Source: DATFFO01 sp963772815 (lineage in GTDB: Bacteria; Actinomycetota; Acidimicrobiia; Spongiisociales; ZC4RG35). From it: DNA of 64,000 nt. The DNA lies in the NCBI GenBank assembly GCA_963772815.1, contig CAVYYV010000006.1:372001-436000 (forward strand), read 5' to 3'. Below are positions 38,166-48,504 of this stretch, in pieces; the first letter of the stretch is position 1, and every line of letters begins with the position of its first letter. A program made the position numbers and the translations under genes. The notes beneath the pieces were generated by a model, which was not told the DNA's origin, did not search any database, and worked only from the letters and a program-made list of their open reading frames with translations.

Positions 38166-39335
38166 TCAATGCTGGGAGATGAGCTGTTTGGGACCGATGC
38201 CGGCCGCCACCCAGGCCGCCGCGCCGCCCAGGACGACCACAACGAGCCAACCCGGCCGGTAACTGCCCACCAGGTCCACCGACGCACCGTACAACGGTGC
38301 CCCGACTGCCATGCCGCCGAGGAAGCCGGCCATCATCACGCCCGACCCCCGGCCGGCGGAGCCTTCGGGAGCCAGCTCCATCACTGCCACGTTGGCGACC
38401 ACGTTCCAGGCCATGGGCCCTATGCCTATGAGAACGGCCGCGAGCCACAGCCAACCGCCATTCGGGGCCACAGCCATCAGGATTCCGGCCAGCGACGTCA
38501 TGAGGGCCATGGACACCAGCGTCCTCTGGTGGCCGAAATACCGCTCTGAGACGTGGCCGACCGTCAGACGGGTGACGAACCCGACGGCTCCGAAGACCGA
38601 AACCAGGAGGCCACCCACCTCGGTGCTCATCCCGAAGCCTTCCTGGGCATAGGAGGGGAGGTAGGTGAACAGGCTTCCGGCTGCCAGCCCGAGTAGGGCC
38701 GCGTACACGGCGATCCGCACGACCTCTGGCGGAGACTTCGTCAGGGTCGAGGTCACCGGCACCGCAATCGGTGCCTCTCCGCGGCCCGCCGCCACGGCCA
38801 ACGCCACCAACCCGATCACCGGCGCCACGGCCACCAACGACACCGTGCCCCGCCAGCCCATAGCCGACGCCGCCCCGATGGGGAGGAGGATGCCGCCCAG
38901 GAAGTTCCCCGCCTGCACACCCGCCTGTTTGAGGCCCGTGAGGAAACCCCGCCTTCCTACTCCGGCGTGGGACATGATGAGGCGGTTGGTGGCCGGATTG
39001 CACATGGCCTGCGCCACTCCGGCGATGGACGCACCACCGGCCAGCGTCCAATAACCGGGGGCTAGGCCCATGACCAGGAAGCTCAACCCGGCCAGCACCA
39101 GCGTGAAAGCATTCGAGACTCTCGGCTCGAGTCGGTCCGCCCAGGTACCCGAGATCGGCGACAGCAGAGCGCCGACCGCCATCACGACCGTGACCAGAAC
39201 CCCGATCCGCCAGCGGGCGACGGAAAACTCCGACCTGAGCGGCACCGCCAAGATCGAGAACACGGCAGGAACGAAGGTCGCCGCGGCCATGGTCGCCGCC
39301 AATGACGTTCCCAGACCGATCCGGCGGACACTCAT
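38166..39335 (-). CDS. Major facilitator superfamily transporter
   Basis: 389 residues with about twelve hydrophobic segments. It carries the cytoplasmic loop motif between TM2 and TM3 (SGTWADRLEPRVSN) and a similar motif in the second half (VGHVSERYFGHQRT). The substrate cannot be read from the sequence. It stands between nucS and a divergent esterase and shows no operon partner. Confidence 0.85.
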   Translation of the reverse strand: MSVRRIGLGTSLAATMAAATFVPAVFSILAVPLRSEFSVARWRIGVLVTVVMAVGALLSPISGTWADRLEPRVSNAFTLVLAGLSFLVMGLAPGYWTLAGGASIAGVAQAMCNPATNRLIMSHAGVGRRGFLTGLKQAGVQAGNFLGGILLPIGAASAMGWRGTVSLVAVAPVIGLVALAVAAGRGEAPIAVPVTSTLTKSPPEVVRIAVYAALLGLAAGSLFTYLPSYAQEGFGMSTEVGGLLVSVFGAVGFVTRLTVGHVSERYFGHQRTLVSMALMTSLAGILMAVAPNGGWLWLAAVLIGIGPMAWNVVANVAVMELAPEGSAGRGSGVMMAGFLGGMAVGAPLYGASVDLVGSYRPGWLVVVVLGGAAAWVAAGIGPKQLISQH

Positions 39336-39443
39336 GTCGTCAGACGCTACTGCCGATCACCAATATCAGAATCGGAAAGCATGACCACCACAGACATCGA
39401 CGAAACCGGGATGACCGCACGGCCCGGGAGGGTTGACTGACAT

Positions 39444-40604
39444 ATGGTCGCCGGTCTCCTGTTCATCTATGGCCTCGTCGCGGTGGTTCTGGTGGTCAAC
39501 GCCCTCCGTTCTCCCAAACCCCCGACCCATCGGCTCCCTCCCCTGTGGCTGCCCGCCATGATCGCCTCGGAGGCGTCGGGGCTCTGGCTCGTGATCGTGG
39601 CGGCCGTGGCGGCCCTGGGCGTGGCGGTCGATGCCTGGAGCAAGCCGCTCGGTCGACTGGGAATCTCGCTGCTGGTGGTGGCCTTCGCCGGCCAGTTGGC
39701 GATATGGTTTCGCTCGCATCTGGGAGCGCGGAGAATCGGGACCCGGGCAGCTCACGGCGGGCCTCTGTGGCGACGGCTGCTGAGCCGGCCCCCCGGACTT
39801 CCCGACGACATCGAACGCCAGACCCGGCAATTGGCCCCTCATCCCCATCGTCCCGAGCCCTTGAAGATGGATCTCTATCGCAGAGTGGCCGCGGCCGACC
39901 CTCTCGGGCTGATCATCTACGTGCACGGGGGAGGCTGGCGGGGTGGTCACCCCCGCCAGGCCGGCCAGCTCCTGGTTCAGGCCCTGGCCAGGGCAGGCTG
40001 GGAGGTGGCGGCGATCGAGTATCCCCTGTCACCCGCCGCCACCTTCCCCGAACATCTGGTGGGCATCGACGCCGCCTTGAGCTGGGCGGAGTCCCGCAGC
40101 CGGCGGCCGGTCGTCCTCATGGGCGGGTCGGCCGGCGCCCATCTGGCGGCGGTGGCGGCCCTGACCAGGCCGAACGTGTCCGGGCTGGTAGGTCTCTATG
40201 GGATCTTCGACTTTCTGAATCGAAACCACACCAGGGTCGACTGGCCTCTGATTCCTCGCGTGGTCATGAAGACGACACCAGCGGAGAACCCCGAGGCCTA
40301 CCGGCGTGCCTCACCCATCGACCTGGTCGACCGGTCGGCACCACCGACGTTGCTCATCGCGGGATCCCATGATTCGCTGGTTCTTCCGGAGGAGAGCCGC
40401 CACTTCGCCGACGTGCTCCAGGCCCATCACGTCGACACCACCTATCTCGAGGTGCCGTGGGCCCAGCACGGCTTCGACACCTTGGCCGGCCCGAGGACCC
40501 GGGCAGTGGCCGGCGCCATCGAGGCCTGGCTGGATGAGCACGTCCTGGAGATCAATCGCGCCTCGAGCAAGCGCGGCGACCAAGGTCCCCCGCCCTCGGA
40601 GTGA
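39444..40604 (+). CDS. Membrane-anchored alpha/beta hydrolase (BD-FAE/esterase type)
   Basis: 386 residues. Two to three hydrophobic segments in the first 95 residues anchor the protein. The hydrolase domain has the oxyanion HGGGWRGG (~157), the nucleophile in VLMGGSAGAHLAAV (Ser ~216), Asp in IAGSHDSLVLP (~303) and His in WAQHGFD (~335). It should cleave a carboxyl ester; the natural substrate is unknown. GGAGGG stands upstream of the ATG. Confidence 0.85.
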   Translation: MVAGLLFIYGLVAVVLVVNALRSPKPPTHRLPPLWLPAMIASEASGLWLVIVAAVAALGVAVDAWSKPLGRLGISLLVVAFAGQLAIWFRSHLGARRIGTRAAHGGPLWRRLLSRPPGLPDDIERQTRQLAPHPHRPEPLKMDLYRRVAAADPLGLIIYVHGGGWRGGHPRQAGQLLVQALARAGWEVAAIEYPLSPAATFPEHLVGIDAALSWAESRSRRPVVLMGGSAGAHLAAVAALTRPNVSGLVGLYGIFDFLNRNHTRVDWPLIPRVVMKTTPAENPEAYRRASPIDLVDRSAPPTLLIAGSHDSLVLPEESRHFADVLQAHHVDTTYLEVPWAQHGFDTLAGPRTRAVAGAIEAWLDEHVLEINRASSKRGDQGPPPSE

Positions 40605-40622
40605 TCGGGTAGCGTTCCGTTC

Positions 40623-41636
40623 ATGAGAATCGCGCTGGGAACCGAAAAGGGCGCCTACCTGGTCGATCCGGCCACGGGAGACGTCGCCGGCCCTGAGTTC
40701 CCGGGTTGGAAAGTGACTGCATTCGGCCAAGCGCCGGGGGGAGAATATCTGGCTGCAGTGGCCTCGAACTGGTTCGGTGTGGCGATACACCGCAGCCCGG
40801 ATTGGGAATCCTGGGCGCAGGTGGAAGCCGGTCCCTCCTATGGCGCGGATCGAGAGCTGTCCCAGATCTGGACCTTTCACAGTGAGGGATCCCGGATCTA
40901 TGCAGGCGTAGCTGAGGCCGGGTTGTTCTATTCCGACGACGAAGGCCTGACGTGGGCAGGCGTGGAAGGGCTGAACGAGCACCGCACCAGGGCCGAGTGG
41001 TTTCCCGGTATGGGCGGACTGTGCGCCCATCGCATCCTCGTCGGCGACGGCTCCATGTGGGTGGCCATTTCGGCCGTGGGCGTTTTCCGCTCCGACGACG
41101 ACGGCCGGACGTGGGTGCCCAAGAACACCGGTATCCCATCCACCACGGATCCCGAAGGAGAGCCACCCGAGGTTGGCTACTGCGTTCACAACCTGGATCA
41201 CGACCCCTTGTCGCCACAGCGAATGTGGCGCCAGGACCATCGAGGCGTGTTCCGATCCACCGATGGTGGAGATCGTTGGGAGCGAGCCGAGACGGGCCTG
41301 CCGGCCGGCTTCGGGTTCGTGATGCGGAGAGACCACCAGAGCGGGCGGCTGTTCGTAGTCCCCCTTCACTCCGACGCCAACCGGGTCCCCGTGGATGGAG
41401 CCTTCCGGGCCTACGCGTCCGACGACGACGGTGACAGCTGGACGATCGCGGGCACCGGTTGGAACCAGGCTCCCACTTACACCAGCGTTCTTCGGGGGGC
41501 CGTGGCCGCAGACGGGATGGGAACCGTTGCGCTGGGCACCACTGGAGGCAACGTATGGCTCACCACCGACAGCGGTGACAGCTGGAGCATGCTGGACGCG
41601 ACCTTCCCCCGAATTGGAGCGGTGTCGATCGTCTGA
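40623..41636 (+). CDS. BNR/Asp-box repeat beta-propeller protein (sialidase/VPS10-like fold)
   Basis: 337 residues with no signal peptide. At least five Asp-box turns occur: SDDEGLTWAG (~102), SDDDGRTWVP (~158), STDGGDRWER (~213), SDDDGDSWTI (~262) and TTDSGDSWSM (~315). This indicates a beta-propeller related to exo-sialidase and sortilin-type folds. Enzyme activity cannot be claimed. Its stop overlaps the start of a ThiS/MoaD-like gene (TGATG), which suggests that the two act together. Confidence 0.85.
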   Translation: MRIALGTEKGAYLVDPATGDVAGPEFPGWKVTAFGQAPGGEYLAAVASNWFGVAIHRSPDWESWAQVEAGPSYGADRELSQIWTFHSEGSRIYAGVAEAGLFYSDDEGLTWAGVEGLNEHRTRAEWFPGMGGLCAHRILVGDGSMWVAISAVGVFRSDDDGRTWVPKNTGIPSTTDPEGEPPEVGYCVHNLDHDPLSPQRMWRQDHRGVFRSTDGGDRWERAETGLPAGFGFVMRRDHQSGRLFVVPLHSDANRVPVDGAFRAYASDDDGDSWTIAGTGWNQAPTYTSVLRGAVAADGMGTVALGTTGGNVWLTTDSGDSWSMLDATFPRIGAVSIV

Positions 41637-41899
41637 TGCCGATCGTCCGATTCCCCCGCCTTCTCGACCCCGCCACCGGGGGGCGTCGTCGAATCGATGT
41701 GCCGGGCGAGACGATCGGGTCGGTGATCGACGCCATTCTCTCCGAGATGCCCGGGGTGGGGGCGCACCTCTTCGACCATACAGGACGGCTCCGCCCCCAC
41801 GTCCTCTGTTTCATCGACGGCCAAGCCGACAGGCTCTCAGACCGGGACCAGCCGGTGGCCGGAGAGGTTCGCTTCCTTCAGGCCGTCTCGGGAGGCTGA
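41636..41899 (+). CDS. ThiS/MoaD-like ubiquitin-fold sulfur carrier
   Basis: 87 residues ending in SGG, the C-terminal Gly-Gly used for thiocarboxylate formation. PRLLDPATGGRRRIDVPG, TIGSVIDAILSEMPG, LRPHVLCFIDG and VRFLQAVSGG follow the beta-grasp plan. No molybdopterin or thiamin gene is near, so it may serve another sulfur-transfer or modification path. It is coupled to the upstream BNR protein. Its 3' end overlaps the opposite-strand YbaN gene by 22 bases. Confidence 0.85.
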   Translation: MPIVRFPRLLDPATGGRRRIDVPGETIGSVIDAILSEMPGVGAHLFDHTGRLRPHVLCFIDGQADRLSDRDQPVAGEVRFLQAVSGG

Positions 41900-42318
41900 G
41901 CCACCTCGGCGGCCACACTCCGAGTGGGCCTGGAGAACACGAACCACAGGGCATATGCGCCCACCAGCACCAGGATCGTGCGCAGGATGCGGTTGTCGAT
42001 CAGCACCACGGCCGAGAAAGTGAGGCTGGCGACGATCCCCACCGCGGCCAGAAACTTGGTCCGCATGGTGAGCCCACCCCCGCGATATGCGGCGATGATC
42101 CGGCCGAAGACCTTGTGGTTTATCAGCCAGTCATAGAACCTGTCCGAGGACCGGGCGAAGAAGAAGGCGGCCAGCATCACCAGGTCGAAAGTCGGAATTC
42201 CCGGCAGGAAGCTGAGGTAGACGCCTCCCAGGCAGATCAAGCCCAGGGTGAAGTAGATCCCGCGGACCAGCCTCGAGCGGGGCTTTCTGTTCGCAGCGGG
42301 CAGGGCGACGTCGGCCAT
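41878..42318 (-). CDS. YbaN family (DUF454) small membrane protein
   Basis: 146 residues. The N-terminal half matches the YbaN signature: LGLICLGGVYLSFLPGIPTF, AAFFFARSSDRFYDWLINH and KVFGRII (~40-85). Two further hydrophobic segments follow (~98-115 and ~118-135), about four in all. Function unknown. It is convergent with and slightly overlaps the ThiS/MoaD-like gene. Confidence 0.82.
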   Translation of the reverse strand: MADVALPAANRKPRSRLVRGIYFTLGLICLGGVYLSFLPGIPTFDLVMLAAFFFARSSDRFYDWLINHKVFGRIIAAYRGGGLTMRTKFLAAVGIVASLTFSAVVLIDNRILRTILVLVGAYALWFVFSRPTRSVAAEVAQPPETA

Positions 42319-42443
42319 GGCGGCACCCTACGGTCGGGCGGTTCGGACAGCGAGTCGACAACTCCGTCCTCGGGAGGTGGCGCTGTCGTCTCGTTGACGA
42401 ACCGTTGGAGCCCAGAGGATGCGTCTGAGGCCAACGACAGCTT

Positions 42444-43058
42444 CTACACGCCCGGCCGGGCGTCCTCGGTGTCGACCAGGGACCGAACAACCCGGGCCGG
42501 CACACCCACCGCCAACACACCGGTCGGAAGATCGCGGGTGACCACCGAACCCGCACCGACCACGGTATCGGGGCCGACGGACACGCCCGGGCACACGATC
42601 ACTCCGCCCCCCAGCCACACGTTGTCTCCAACGACGATCGGCGAAGCCGCCTCCCATTTGTCGCGACGCGCTTGTGGCTCCAGTGGATGGGTGGGGGTGA
42701 GCAGCTGAACTCCGGGCCCGATCTGAACATCGTGCCCGATCCGAATCTCGGCCACGTCGCTGGCCACGAGGCCGAAGTTGGCAAAGGTCCTGTCACCGAT
42801 GTGGATCTGATAGCCATAGTCGCAATAGAAGGGAGGCCGGATCTCTGATCCCTCGCCAAAGGATCCCAACAGCTCGGCGAGTATCCCCAGCCTCTGATCG
42901 GCTTCCGTGGCACTGGAGGCGTTGTACGCCTCGATCAGAGCCATGGCGCGCAGGCTCTCCTGACGCAGGACGGGATCGTCGGCCGTGTACAGCTCCCCGG
43001 CCAGCATCCGCTCCCGCTGGCTCCGCCGGTGGCCGGATGTGGGGTGGTCACTCGCCAC
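42444..43058 (-). CDS. Left-handed beta-helix sugar O-acetyltransferase (maltose/galactoside type)
   Basis: 204 residues; GTG start at 43058, with an internal ATG (the MLAGELY codon) possible. The maltose-acetyltransferase N-domain is QRERMLAGELYTADDPVL. Hexapeptide turns follow, with PPFYCDYGYQIHIGDRTFANFG (shown here in two parts: PPFYCDYGYQ, then HIGDRTFANFG) and the acetyl-CoA region VIVCPGVSVGPDTVVGAGSVVT. The catalytic His lies in LLTPTHPLEPQAR (~125). It transfers acetyl groups to sugars or similar acceptors; the real substrate is unknown. Confidence 0.88.
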   Translation of the reverse strand: MASDHPTSGHRRSQRERMLAGELYTADDPVLRQESLRAMALIEAYNASSATEADQRLGILAELLGSFGEGSEIRPPFYCDYGYQIHIGDRTFANFGLVASDVAEIRIGHDVQIGPGVQLLTPTHPLEPQARRDKWEAASPIVVGDNVWLGGGVIVCPGVSVGPDTVVGAGSVVTRDLPTGVLAVGVPARVVRSLVDTEDARPGV

Positions 43059-43162
43059 GGGAGCACGATAGCCCCGGCCGGTCCCAGCGCGGCCCGCTCT
43101 CCCGGCTGACGCACTCCCTCCGAGGGTTACTACCGTCAGAGTCAGGAAATCGAGGAGGAAAC

Positions 43163-44191
<1,029 letters not shown>

Positions 44192-44245
44192 GCGCATCGC
44201 TCGGCGTTCATCTGCCGACCGGAGCGTCTCTAATCTGATCGCCTC

Positions 44246-45634
44246 ATGACCTTCGACGACCGCCATGACACGTGGGCGACCTCGGATCGCTTCGTTCCCC
44301 GCACATTCGTCCGGCCTTTCCTGAGGTTCACCCAGGTGGAGGCCGCTTCGGGCATCGTGCTGCTCGTGGCAGCCGCCCTGGCCCTCATCTGGGCCAATAG
44401 TGGCCTCAGCCACACCTACGTGACGGTGTTCGAGGAGACCCGGATCCAGTTGACGTTCGGGCCCATCCATCTCGACGAGACCTTCGCCCACATCATCAAC
44501 GACGGCATGATGGCGATCTTCTTCTTCGTCGTCGGATTGGAGATCAAGCGCGAGCTGGTCTTGGGGGACCTGCGCGATCCCAAGGCGGCCTCCTTGCCCG
44601 TTATGGCCGCATTGGGGGGGATGATCTTTCCCGCCCTGATCTATGTGGCCTTCGTGGCTTCGGTAGGCCCGGGAGCCATCCGCGGCTGGGGGATCCCCAT
44701 GGCGACCGACATCGCCTTCGTGGTGGGCGTCATGTCGCTGTTGGGAAAGCGGGTTCCCTCCGGCGCCAAGCTATTCATCCTCGCCCTGGCCATAGTCGAC
44801 GACATCGGCGCCATCGTCGTCATCGCCGTCTTCTACACCTCTGACCTCAAGTTGGGCTGGCTGGTGGCGGCGCTGATCGGCTTGTTGGCGGTGTGGGTGG
44901 CCCAGCGGGTCAAGATCAGGTCGCTGACCTTCTATGTGCCACTGGCTCTGGCCATTTGGTTCGCCACGCTCGAGTCAGGGGTACATGCCACGCTGGCTGG
45001 TGTGGCTCTGGGCTTTCTGACCCCGGCCCGGTCCCTGTACAGCTCCCAGGAGTTGGATCGCAAGGCGCGACGGATCCTCGACACCTTTCCATTGGGCAAG
45101 ACCACCCACGACGAGGAAAGGGCCGACCATGAAGCCGACCTTCTGGCCGAGATCGCCACCGAATCGGTGGCGCCTTTGAGCCGCCTCGAACGCAACCTGC
45201 TGCCCTGGAGCTCCTTCGTGGTCGTGCCATTGTTCGCCCTGGCCAACGCCGGGGTGAGTTTCGCCGGAGCCGACATCACAAACCTGGCCGTCGACCGGGT
45301 GGCACTCGGGGTGGCTGTGGGCCTGCTGGTCGGCAAGACGGTTGGCATAACACTTTTCACTTTCCTGGCGGTCCGTCTCGGCCTGGGCCGGCTGCCAGCC
45401 CACACGGGATGGAACCACGTCGTCGGTCTGGCCGCCCTGGGAGGCATCGGCTTCACGGTCTCACTTTTCGTGACGGGTCTGGCATTCAATTCGCCCGAGT
45501 TCACCGACATAGCAAAGGTCGGCATCTTCACCGGATCCGCCCTGGCGGGGATCATCGGATCCGCCCTGCTCTGGCGAGCACGGCCCAAAGCAGTTCAGGA
45601 GACTGAAGCCGAGCCGGTCCACATGGGCGCATGA
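44246..45634 (+). CDS. nhaA: Na+/H+ antiporter NhaA
   Basis: 462 residues with about twelve membrane segments. NhaA signatures are GMMAIFFFVVGLEIKRELVL (~85), IPMATDIAFVVGVMSLLGKR (~150) and FILALAIVDDIGAIVVIAVF (~175), where the Asp pair binds and transports ions. The C-terminal half has VGKTVGITLFTFLAVRLGLG and GGIGFTVSLFVTGLAF. It exports sodium in exchange for protons, in keeping with a saline habitat. The end overlaps the next small gene (ATGA). Confidence 0.95.
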   Translation: MTFDDRHDTWATSDRFVPRTFVRPFLRFTQVEAASGIVLLVAAALALIWANSGLSHTYVTVFEETRIQLTFGPIHLDETFAHIINDGMMAIFFFVVGLEIKRELVLGDLRDPKAASLPVMAALGGMIFPALIYVAFVASVGPGAIRGWGIPMATDIAFVVGVMSLLGKRVPSGAKLFILALAIVDDIGAIVVIAVFYTSDLKLGWLVAALIGLLAVWVAQRVKIRSLTFYVPLALAIWFATLESGVHATLAGVALGFLTPARSLYSSQELDRKARRILDTFPLGKTTHDEERADHEADLLAEIATESVAPLSRLERNLLPWSSFVVVPLFALANAGVSFAGADITNLAVDRVALGVAVGLLVGKTVGITLFTFLAVRLGLGRLPAHTGWNHVVGLAALGGIGFTVSLFVTGLAFNSPEFTDIAKVGIFTGSALAGIIGSALLWRARPKAVQETEAEPVHMGA

Positions 45635-45816
45635 CCCCGGAACCGCCCCAGCAGATTGTCTGCGTCGACTGCGGCGGCGATGCCCATCTGATCACGCACC
45701 TGCCCCCTGATCGACCACTCGAATCGGGAAGCGTGCTCACCTACCGGTGCCAGGAGTGCCTGGACCGCTGGGATTTGGTCTGGGAAGACGAAGGAGAGGA
45801 TCCCGAGCATGGCTGA
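45631..45816 (+). CDS. Small zinc-ribbon-like protein
   Basis: 61 residues, coupled to nhaA by an ATGA overlap and overlapping the next gene by eight bases. Two knuckles, VCVDCGGDAHL and YRCQECLDRW, supply four Cys for a zinc ribbon, followed by an acidic tail. No wider family is recognised. Coupling on both sides supports that it is translated. Confidence 0.7.
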   Translation: MTPEPPQQIVCVDCGGDAHLITHLPPDRPLESGSVLTYRCQECLDRWDLVWEDEGEDPEHG

Positions 45817-47230
45817 CGAACTGGACGCAGTCGTCATCGGATCCGGCCCAAACGGTCTCGCGGCCGCCATCACGATCGCCCAGGCGGGCCGCTCTGTGCT
45901 GGTGATCGAGGGCACCGAACATGTGGGCGGGGGGCTGACCTCCGCGGAGCTGACCCTGCCCGGCCTGGTTCACGATCTGTGCTCGACCGTACAAACGCTG
46001 GGAGTGGGATCTCCCTTCATCCGCTCCCTCCCGCTGGAGAGATACGGCCTCGAATGGGTGCATCCAGAGATCCCTCTGGCCCATCCAATCAACCCCACCC
46101 GTGCAGCACTCCTGCACCGCTCGGTCGACGACACGGCGTCCGGGCTGGGAAGCGACGGGGCCCGCTACCGACGGCTCGTCGGCTGGGTCGCCGAGCACTG
46201 GGATCACCTGGAGGGATCGGTGTTGGGTCCACTGCTTCGGTTTCCGGCTCATCCCGTCGATCTGGTCCGCTTTGGCCTCCGGGCCCTGTGGCCGGCCACC
46301 ACTACGGCAAGGAGATTTCAGACACCCGAGGCAGCCGCCCTGTTCACCGGCTGCGCAGCCCATTCCTTCCTGCCCCTCAACCGACCTCTGACCTCTGCTT
46401 TCGGGCTGCTCCTGACCGCCTTGGGACATCGCTTCGGGTGGCCGTTCGCCCGAGGCGGCTCACAAGCCATGGCCGATGCAATGGTGGCCCATCTCGAGTC
46501 GCTCGGGGGGAGGGTGGAGACCGGGCGCATGATCAGCGACTTGAGCCAGCTGCCCCGCTCAAGGGTGATCCTGGCGGACATCGGGCCCGAGGCACTCGCA
46601 GACCTGCTGTCGCCCCGAGTCCCCGACGAGGTACTGCGCCCCTACCGTCGGTTCCGCTACGGCCCCGCCGCCTACAAGATCGATTACGCCCTATCCCAAC
46701 CGGTGCCCTGGACCAATCCCGACCTGGCCCGCGCCGGCACCGTCCATCTCGGGGGAACGGCGGAGGCGATCACAGCCGCGGAGGGCGCCACCTGGTCCGG
46801 ACGCGCCGCAGCCCGGCCGTTCACGCTGGTGTGCCAGGCGACCTCCTTCGACGAGTCCCGGAGCGAGAACGACCGCCATTCTCTCTGGGTGTATGCGCAC
46901 GTGCCCCACGCTTCGACGGCAAACCATCTCGAGCCGGTTGAGCGCCTCATCACCGAGATGGCACCGGGATTCCGGGAGGTGGTGCTGCATCGCACGATCC
47001 ACTCCCCGGCCGAGCTGGCCTCGCACAATCCCAACCTGGTAGGAGGCGACATCGCCGGCGGCGCTCACACCCTGCGTCAGCTGGCGTTTCGGCCCGTGAT
47101 GCGGCGCAATCCCTACGCCACACCCCTGGACCGGGTGTTCCTGTGCTCGGCCTCGACCCCACCGGGAGCCGGGGCACACGGGATGGCCGGGCACCTGGCG
47201 GCCGCGTCGGCCCTCGATCTTTGGCTGTGA
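45809..47230 (+). CDS. Phytoene desaturase-like NAD(P)/FAD-dependent oxidoreductase
   Basis: 473 residues. The N-terminal dinucleotide fold is AVVIGSGPNGLAAAITIAQAG (positions ~7-27, shown here split: AVVIGSGPNG, LAAAITIAQAG), followed by VLVIEGTEHVGGGLTSAEL. The C-terminal FAD part has VFLCSASTPPGAGAHGMAGH. It resembles the CrtI/PDS-like group found in Actinobacteria; no carotenoid or other prenyl genes lie nearby, so the substrate is open. An SD-like GGAGAGG precedes the ATG. Confidence 0.85.
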   Translation: MADELDAVVIGSGPNGLAAAITIAQAGRSVLVIEGTEHVGGGLTSAELTLPGLVHDLCSTVQTLGVGSPFIRSLPLERYGLEWVHPEIPLAHPINPTRAALLHRSVDDTASGLGSDGARYRRLVGWVAEHWDHLEGSVLGPLLRFPAHPVDLVRFGLRALWPATTTARRFQTPEAAALFTGCAAHSFLPLNRPLTSAFGLLLTALGHRFGWPFARGGSQAMADAMVAHLESLGGRVETGRMISDLSQLPRSRVILADIGPEALADLLSPRVPDEVLRPYRRFRYGPAAYKIDYALSQPVPWTNPDLARAGTVHLGGTAEAITAAEGATWSGRAAARPFTLVCQATSFDESRSENDRHSLWVYAHVPHASTANHLEPVERLITEMAPGFREVVLHRTIHSPAELASHNPNLVGGDIAGGAHTLRQLAFRPVMRRNPYATPLDRVFLCSASTPPGAGAHGMAGHLAAASALDLWL

Positions 47231-47252
47231 CCTCTCCGTCCTCGAACCGGAG

Positions 47253-48089
47253 TCAGAAGCCCAACCGCTCGCACAGAGCTCGGTAGCGCTCCTCTTCGAC
47301 GCCCTTCCACTCGAGGTCTTCGAGCGAGCGCCCCAACGGGACATCTCGGCGCAGGGTGGTAAGGGTGCGATAGAGCATCGCCTCGTCCTGGTTGTCGCGC
47401 AACGTGGCCGCAAGCTTGGCTGCACCGCGCACGTCCACGTCCCACTCGGTCTCGTCGGCAGGGATCATCTCCAGGCGGCCATAACGGGCCAGGACGGCTC
47501 CGGTCGACTTGGCGCCCCACCCCTTCAAGCCCGGCACACCGTCGGCGGTGTCTCCCACCAGGGCCAGGTAGTCGGGGATGGATTCGGGGTGGATACCGAA
47601 CTTGTCCACCACGGCAGGCTCGTCGAACCATCGGTCGCGGATCCGATCCCAGGAGACGACCCGGGACCCAACCACGCATTGCATCAGGTCCTTGTCTGGG
47701 CTGGCTATCACCACCTGTTCCACGTCATCCATCCACCTGAGGGTGGCCGTGGCGATGGCGTCGTCGGCCTCGAACTCGGTCATTCCCCACACCACCACGC
47801 CAGCCGCCGCCAGCATCTCCTCGGCCAGGGGGAACTGCGCCAGCAGCTCGGGATCGACCCCGGCCCCGGTCTTGTAGCCGGCGAAGAGATCGTTGCGGAA
47901 GGATTCGATGACGGTGTCGAACGCAGCGGCCACATGGGTCACGTCCGTCTGCTCCAAGAGCGACATGGTGGACCGCAGCAGCCCGTAGACGGCCTTCACA
48001 TTCGAGCCGTCGGGGGCGGCCCGGTCCCCCGACGGGGCGTAGAAGGCCCGGAACAGCTCGAAGGTCCCATCGATGAGGTATAGCTTCAC
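47253..48089 (-). CDS. 5'-3' exonuclease/flap endonuclease (Pol I N-domain type)
   Basis: 278 residues. The PIN-like and helix-hairpin-helix plan is clear: LYLIDGTFELFRAFYAPSG (~3), FDTVIESFRNDLFAGYKTG (~60), FEADDAIATATLR (~115; acidic metal ligands), VVIASPDKDLMQCV (~135), YLALVGDTADGVPGLKGWGAKS (~185). It removes 5' flaps and RNA primers during replication and repair. It is separate from a polymerase, as in many Actinobacteria. Confidence 0.9.
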   Translation of the reverse strand: MKLYLIDGTFELFRAFYAPSGDRAAPDGSNVKAVYGLLRSTMSLLEQTDVTHVAAAFDTVIESFRNDLFAGYKTGAGVDPELLAQFPLAEEMLAAAGVVVWGMTEFEADDAIATATLRWMDDVEQVVIASPDKDLMQCVVGSRVVSWDRIRDRWFDEPAVVDKFGIHPESIPDYLALVGDTADGVPGLKGWGAKSTGAVLARYGRLEMIPADETEWDVDVRGAAKLAATLRDNQDEAMLYRTLTTLRRDVPLGRSLEDLEWKGVEEERYRALCERLGF

Positions 48090-48146
48090 AAGCGAGACGT
48101 TAGATGCCCACCGATGCCGGGGCGCCCGCCCCCTACCATCTCCGGC

Positions 48147-48504
48147 ATGAGCGAGGACACGGGCGGGCCGGAGACCCCGGACGACGAGGGCGCCTGGGCG
48201 GAACTGACCGACGAGGTCCTAGCCCTGGGCGGCCGCCTCCGCCAGACTTACACAGAAGCGGCGGATGGGAAAGGCCCCACCGAGGAGGAGATCCGCCAGG
48301 CACTCTCAACCCTGGGCCGAGCCTGGAATCACCTGGCCGGCGCCTTCGGTGTAGCCATCCAGGACCGGGAAGTCCGCCAACATCTGAAGAGTGCCGCCGG
48401 CTCTCTGGCCGAGCGCGGTCTCCGCCACACTCGACGAGCTCATTCCCCGGGAGTCGCCGGGAGATGGGAGCGCCCGAGCACAGGCGAAAGGTGAGGAGCC
48501 GTGA
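48147..48504 (+). CDS. Uncharacterised small protein, first gene of a coupled operon, with a likely frameshift
   Basis: ATG at 48147; the N-terminal ~88 residues (WAELTDEVLALGGRLRQTY, then EEIRQALSTLGRAWNHLAGA) are helical. In the first frame the end becomes basic and unlikely (LRHTRRAHSPGVAGRW, stop at 48494). One base removed near 48405-48412 gives SAVSATLDELIPRESPGDG and a TGA at 48502-48504, which overlaps the next GTG start (GTGA). That coupling matches the other junctions of this operon and argues that the second frame is correct. No family is recognised. Confidence 0.65.

Noticed and set aside
41395..42708. Plus-strand ORF of 437 codons across several genes
   Set aside because: It overlaps the BNR, ThiS-like, YbaN and acetyltransferase genes in other frames and shows no domain.
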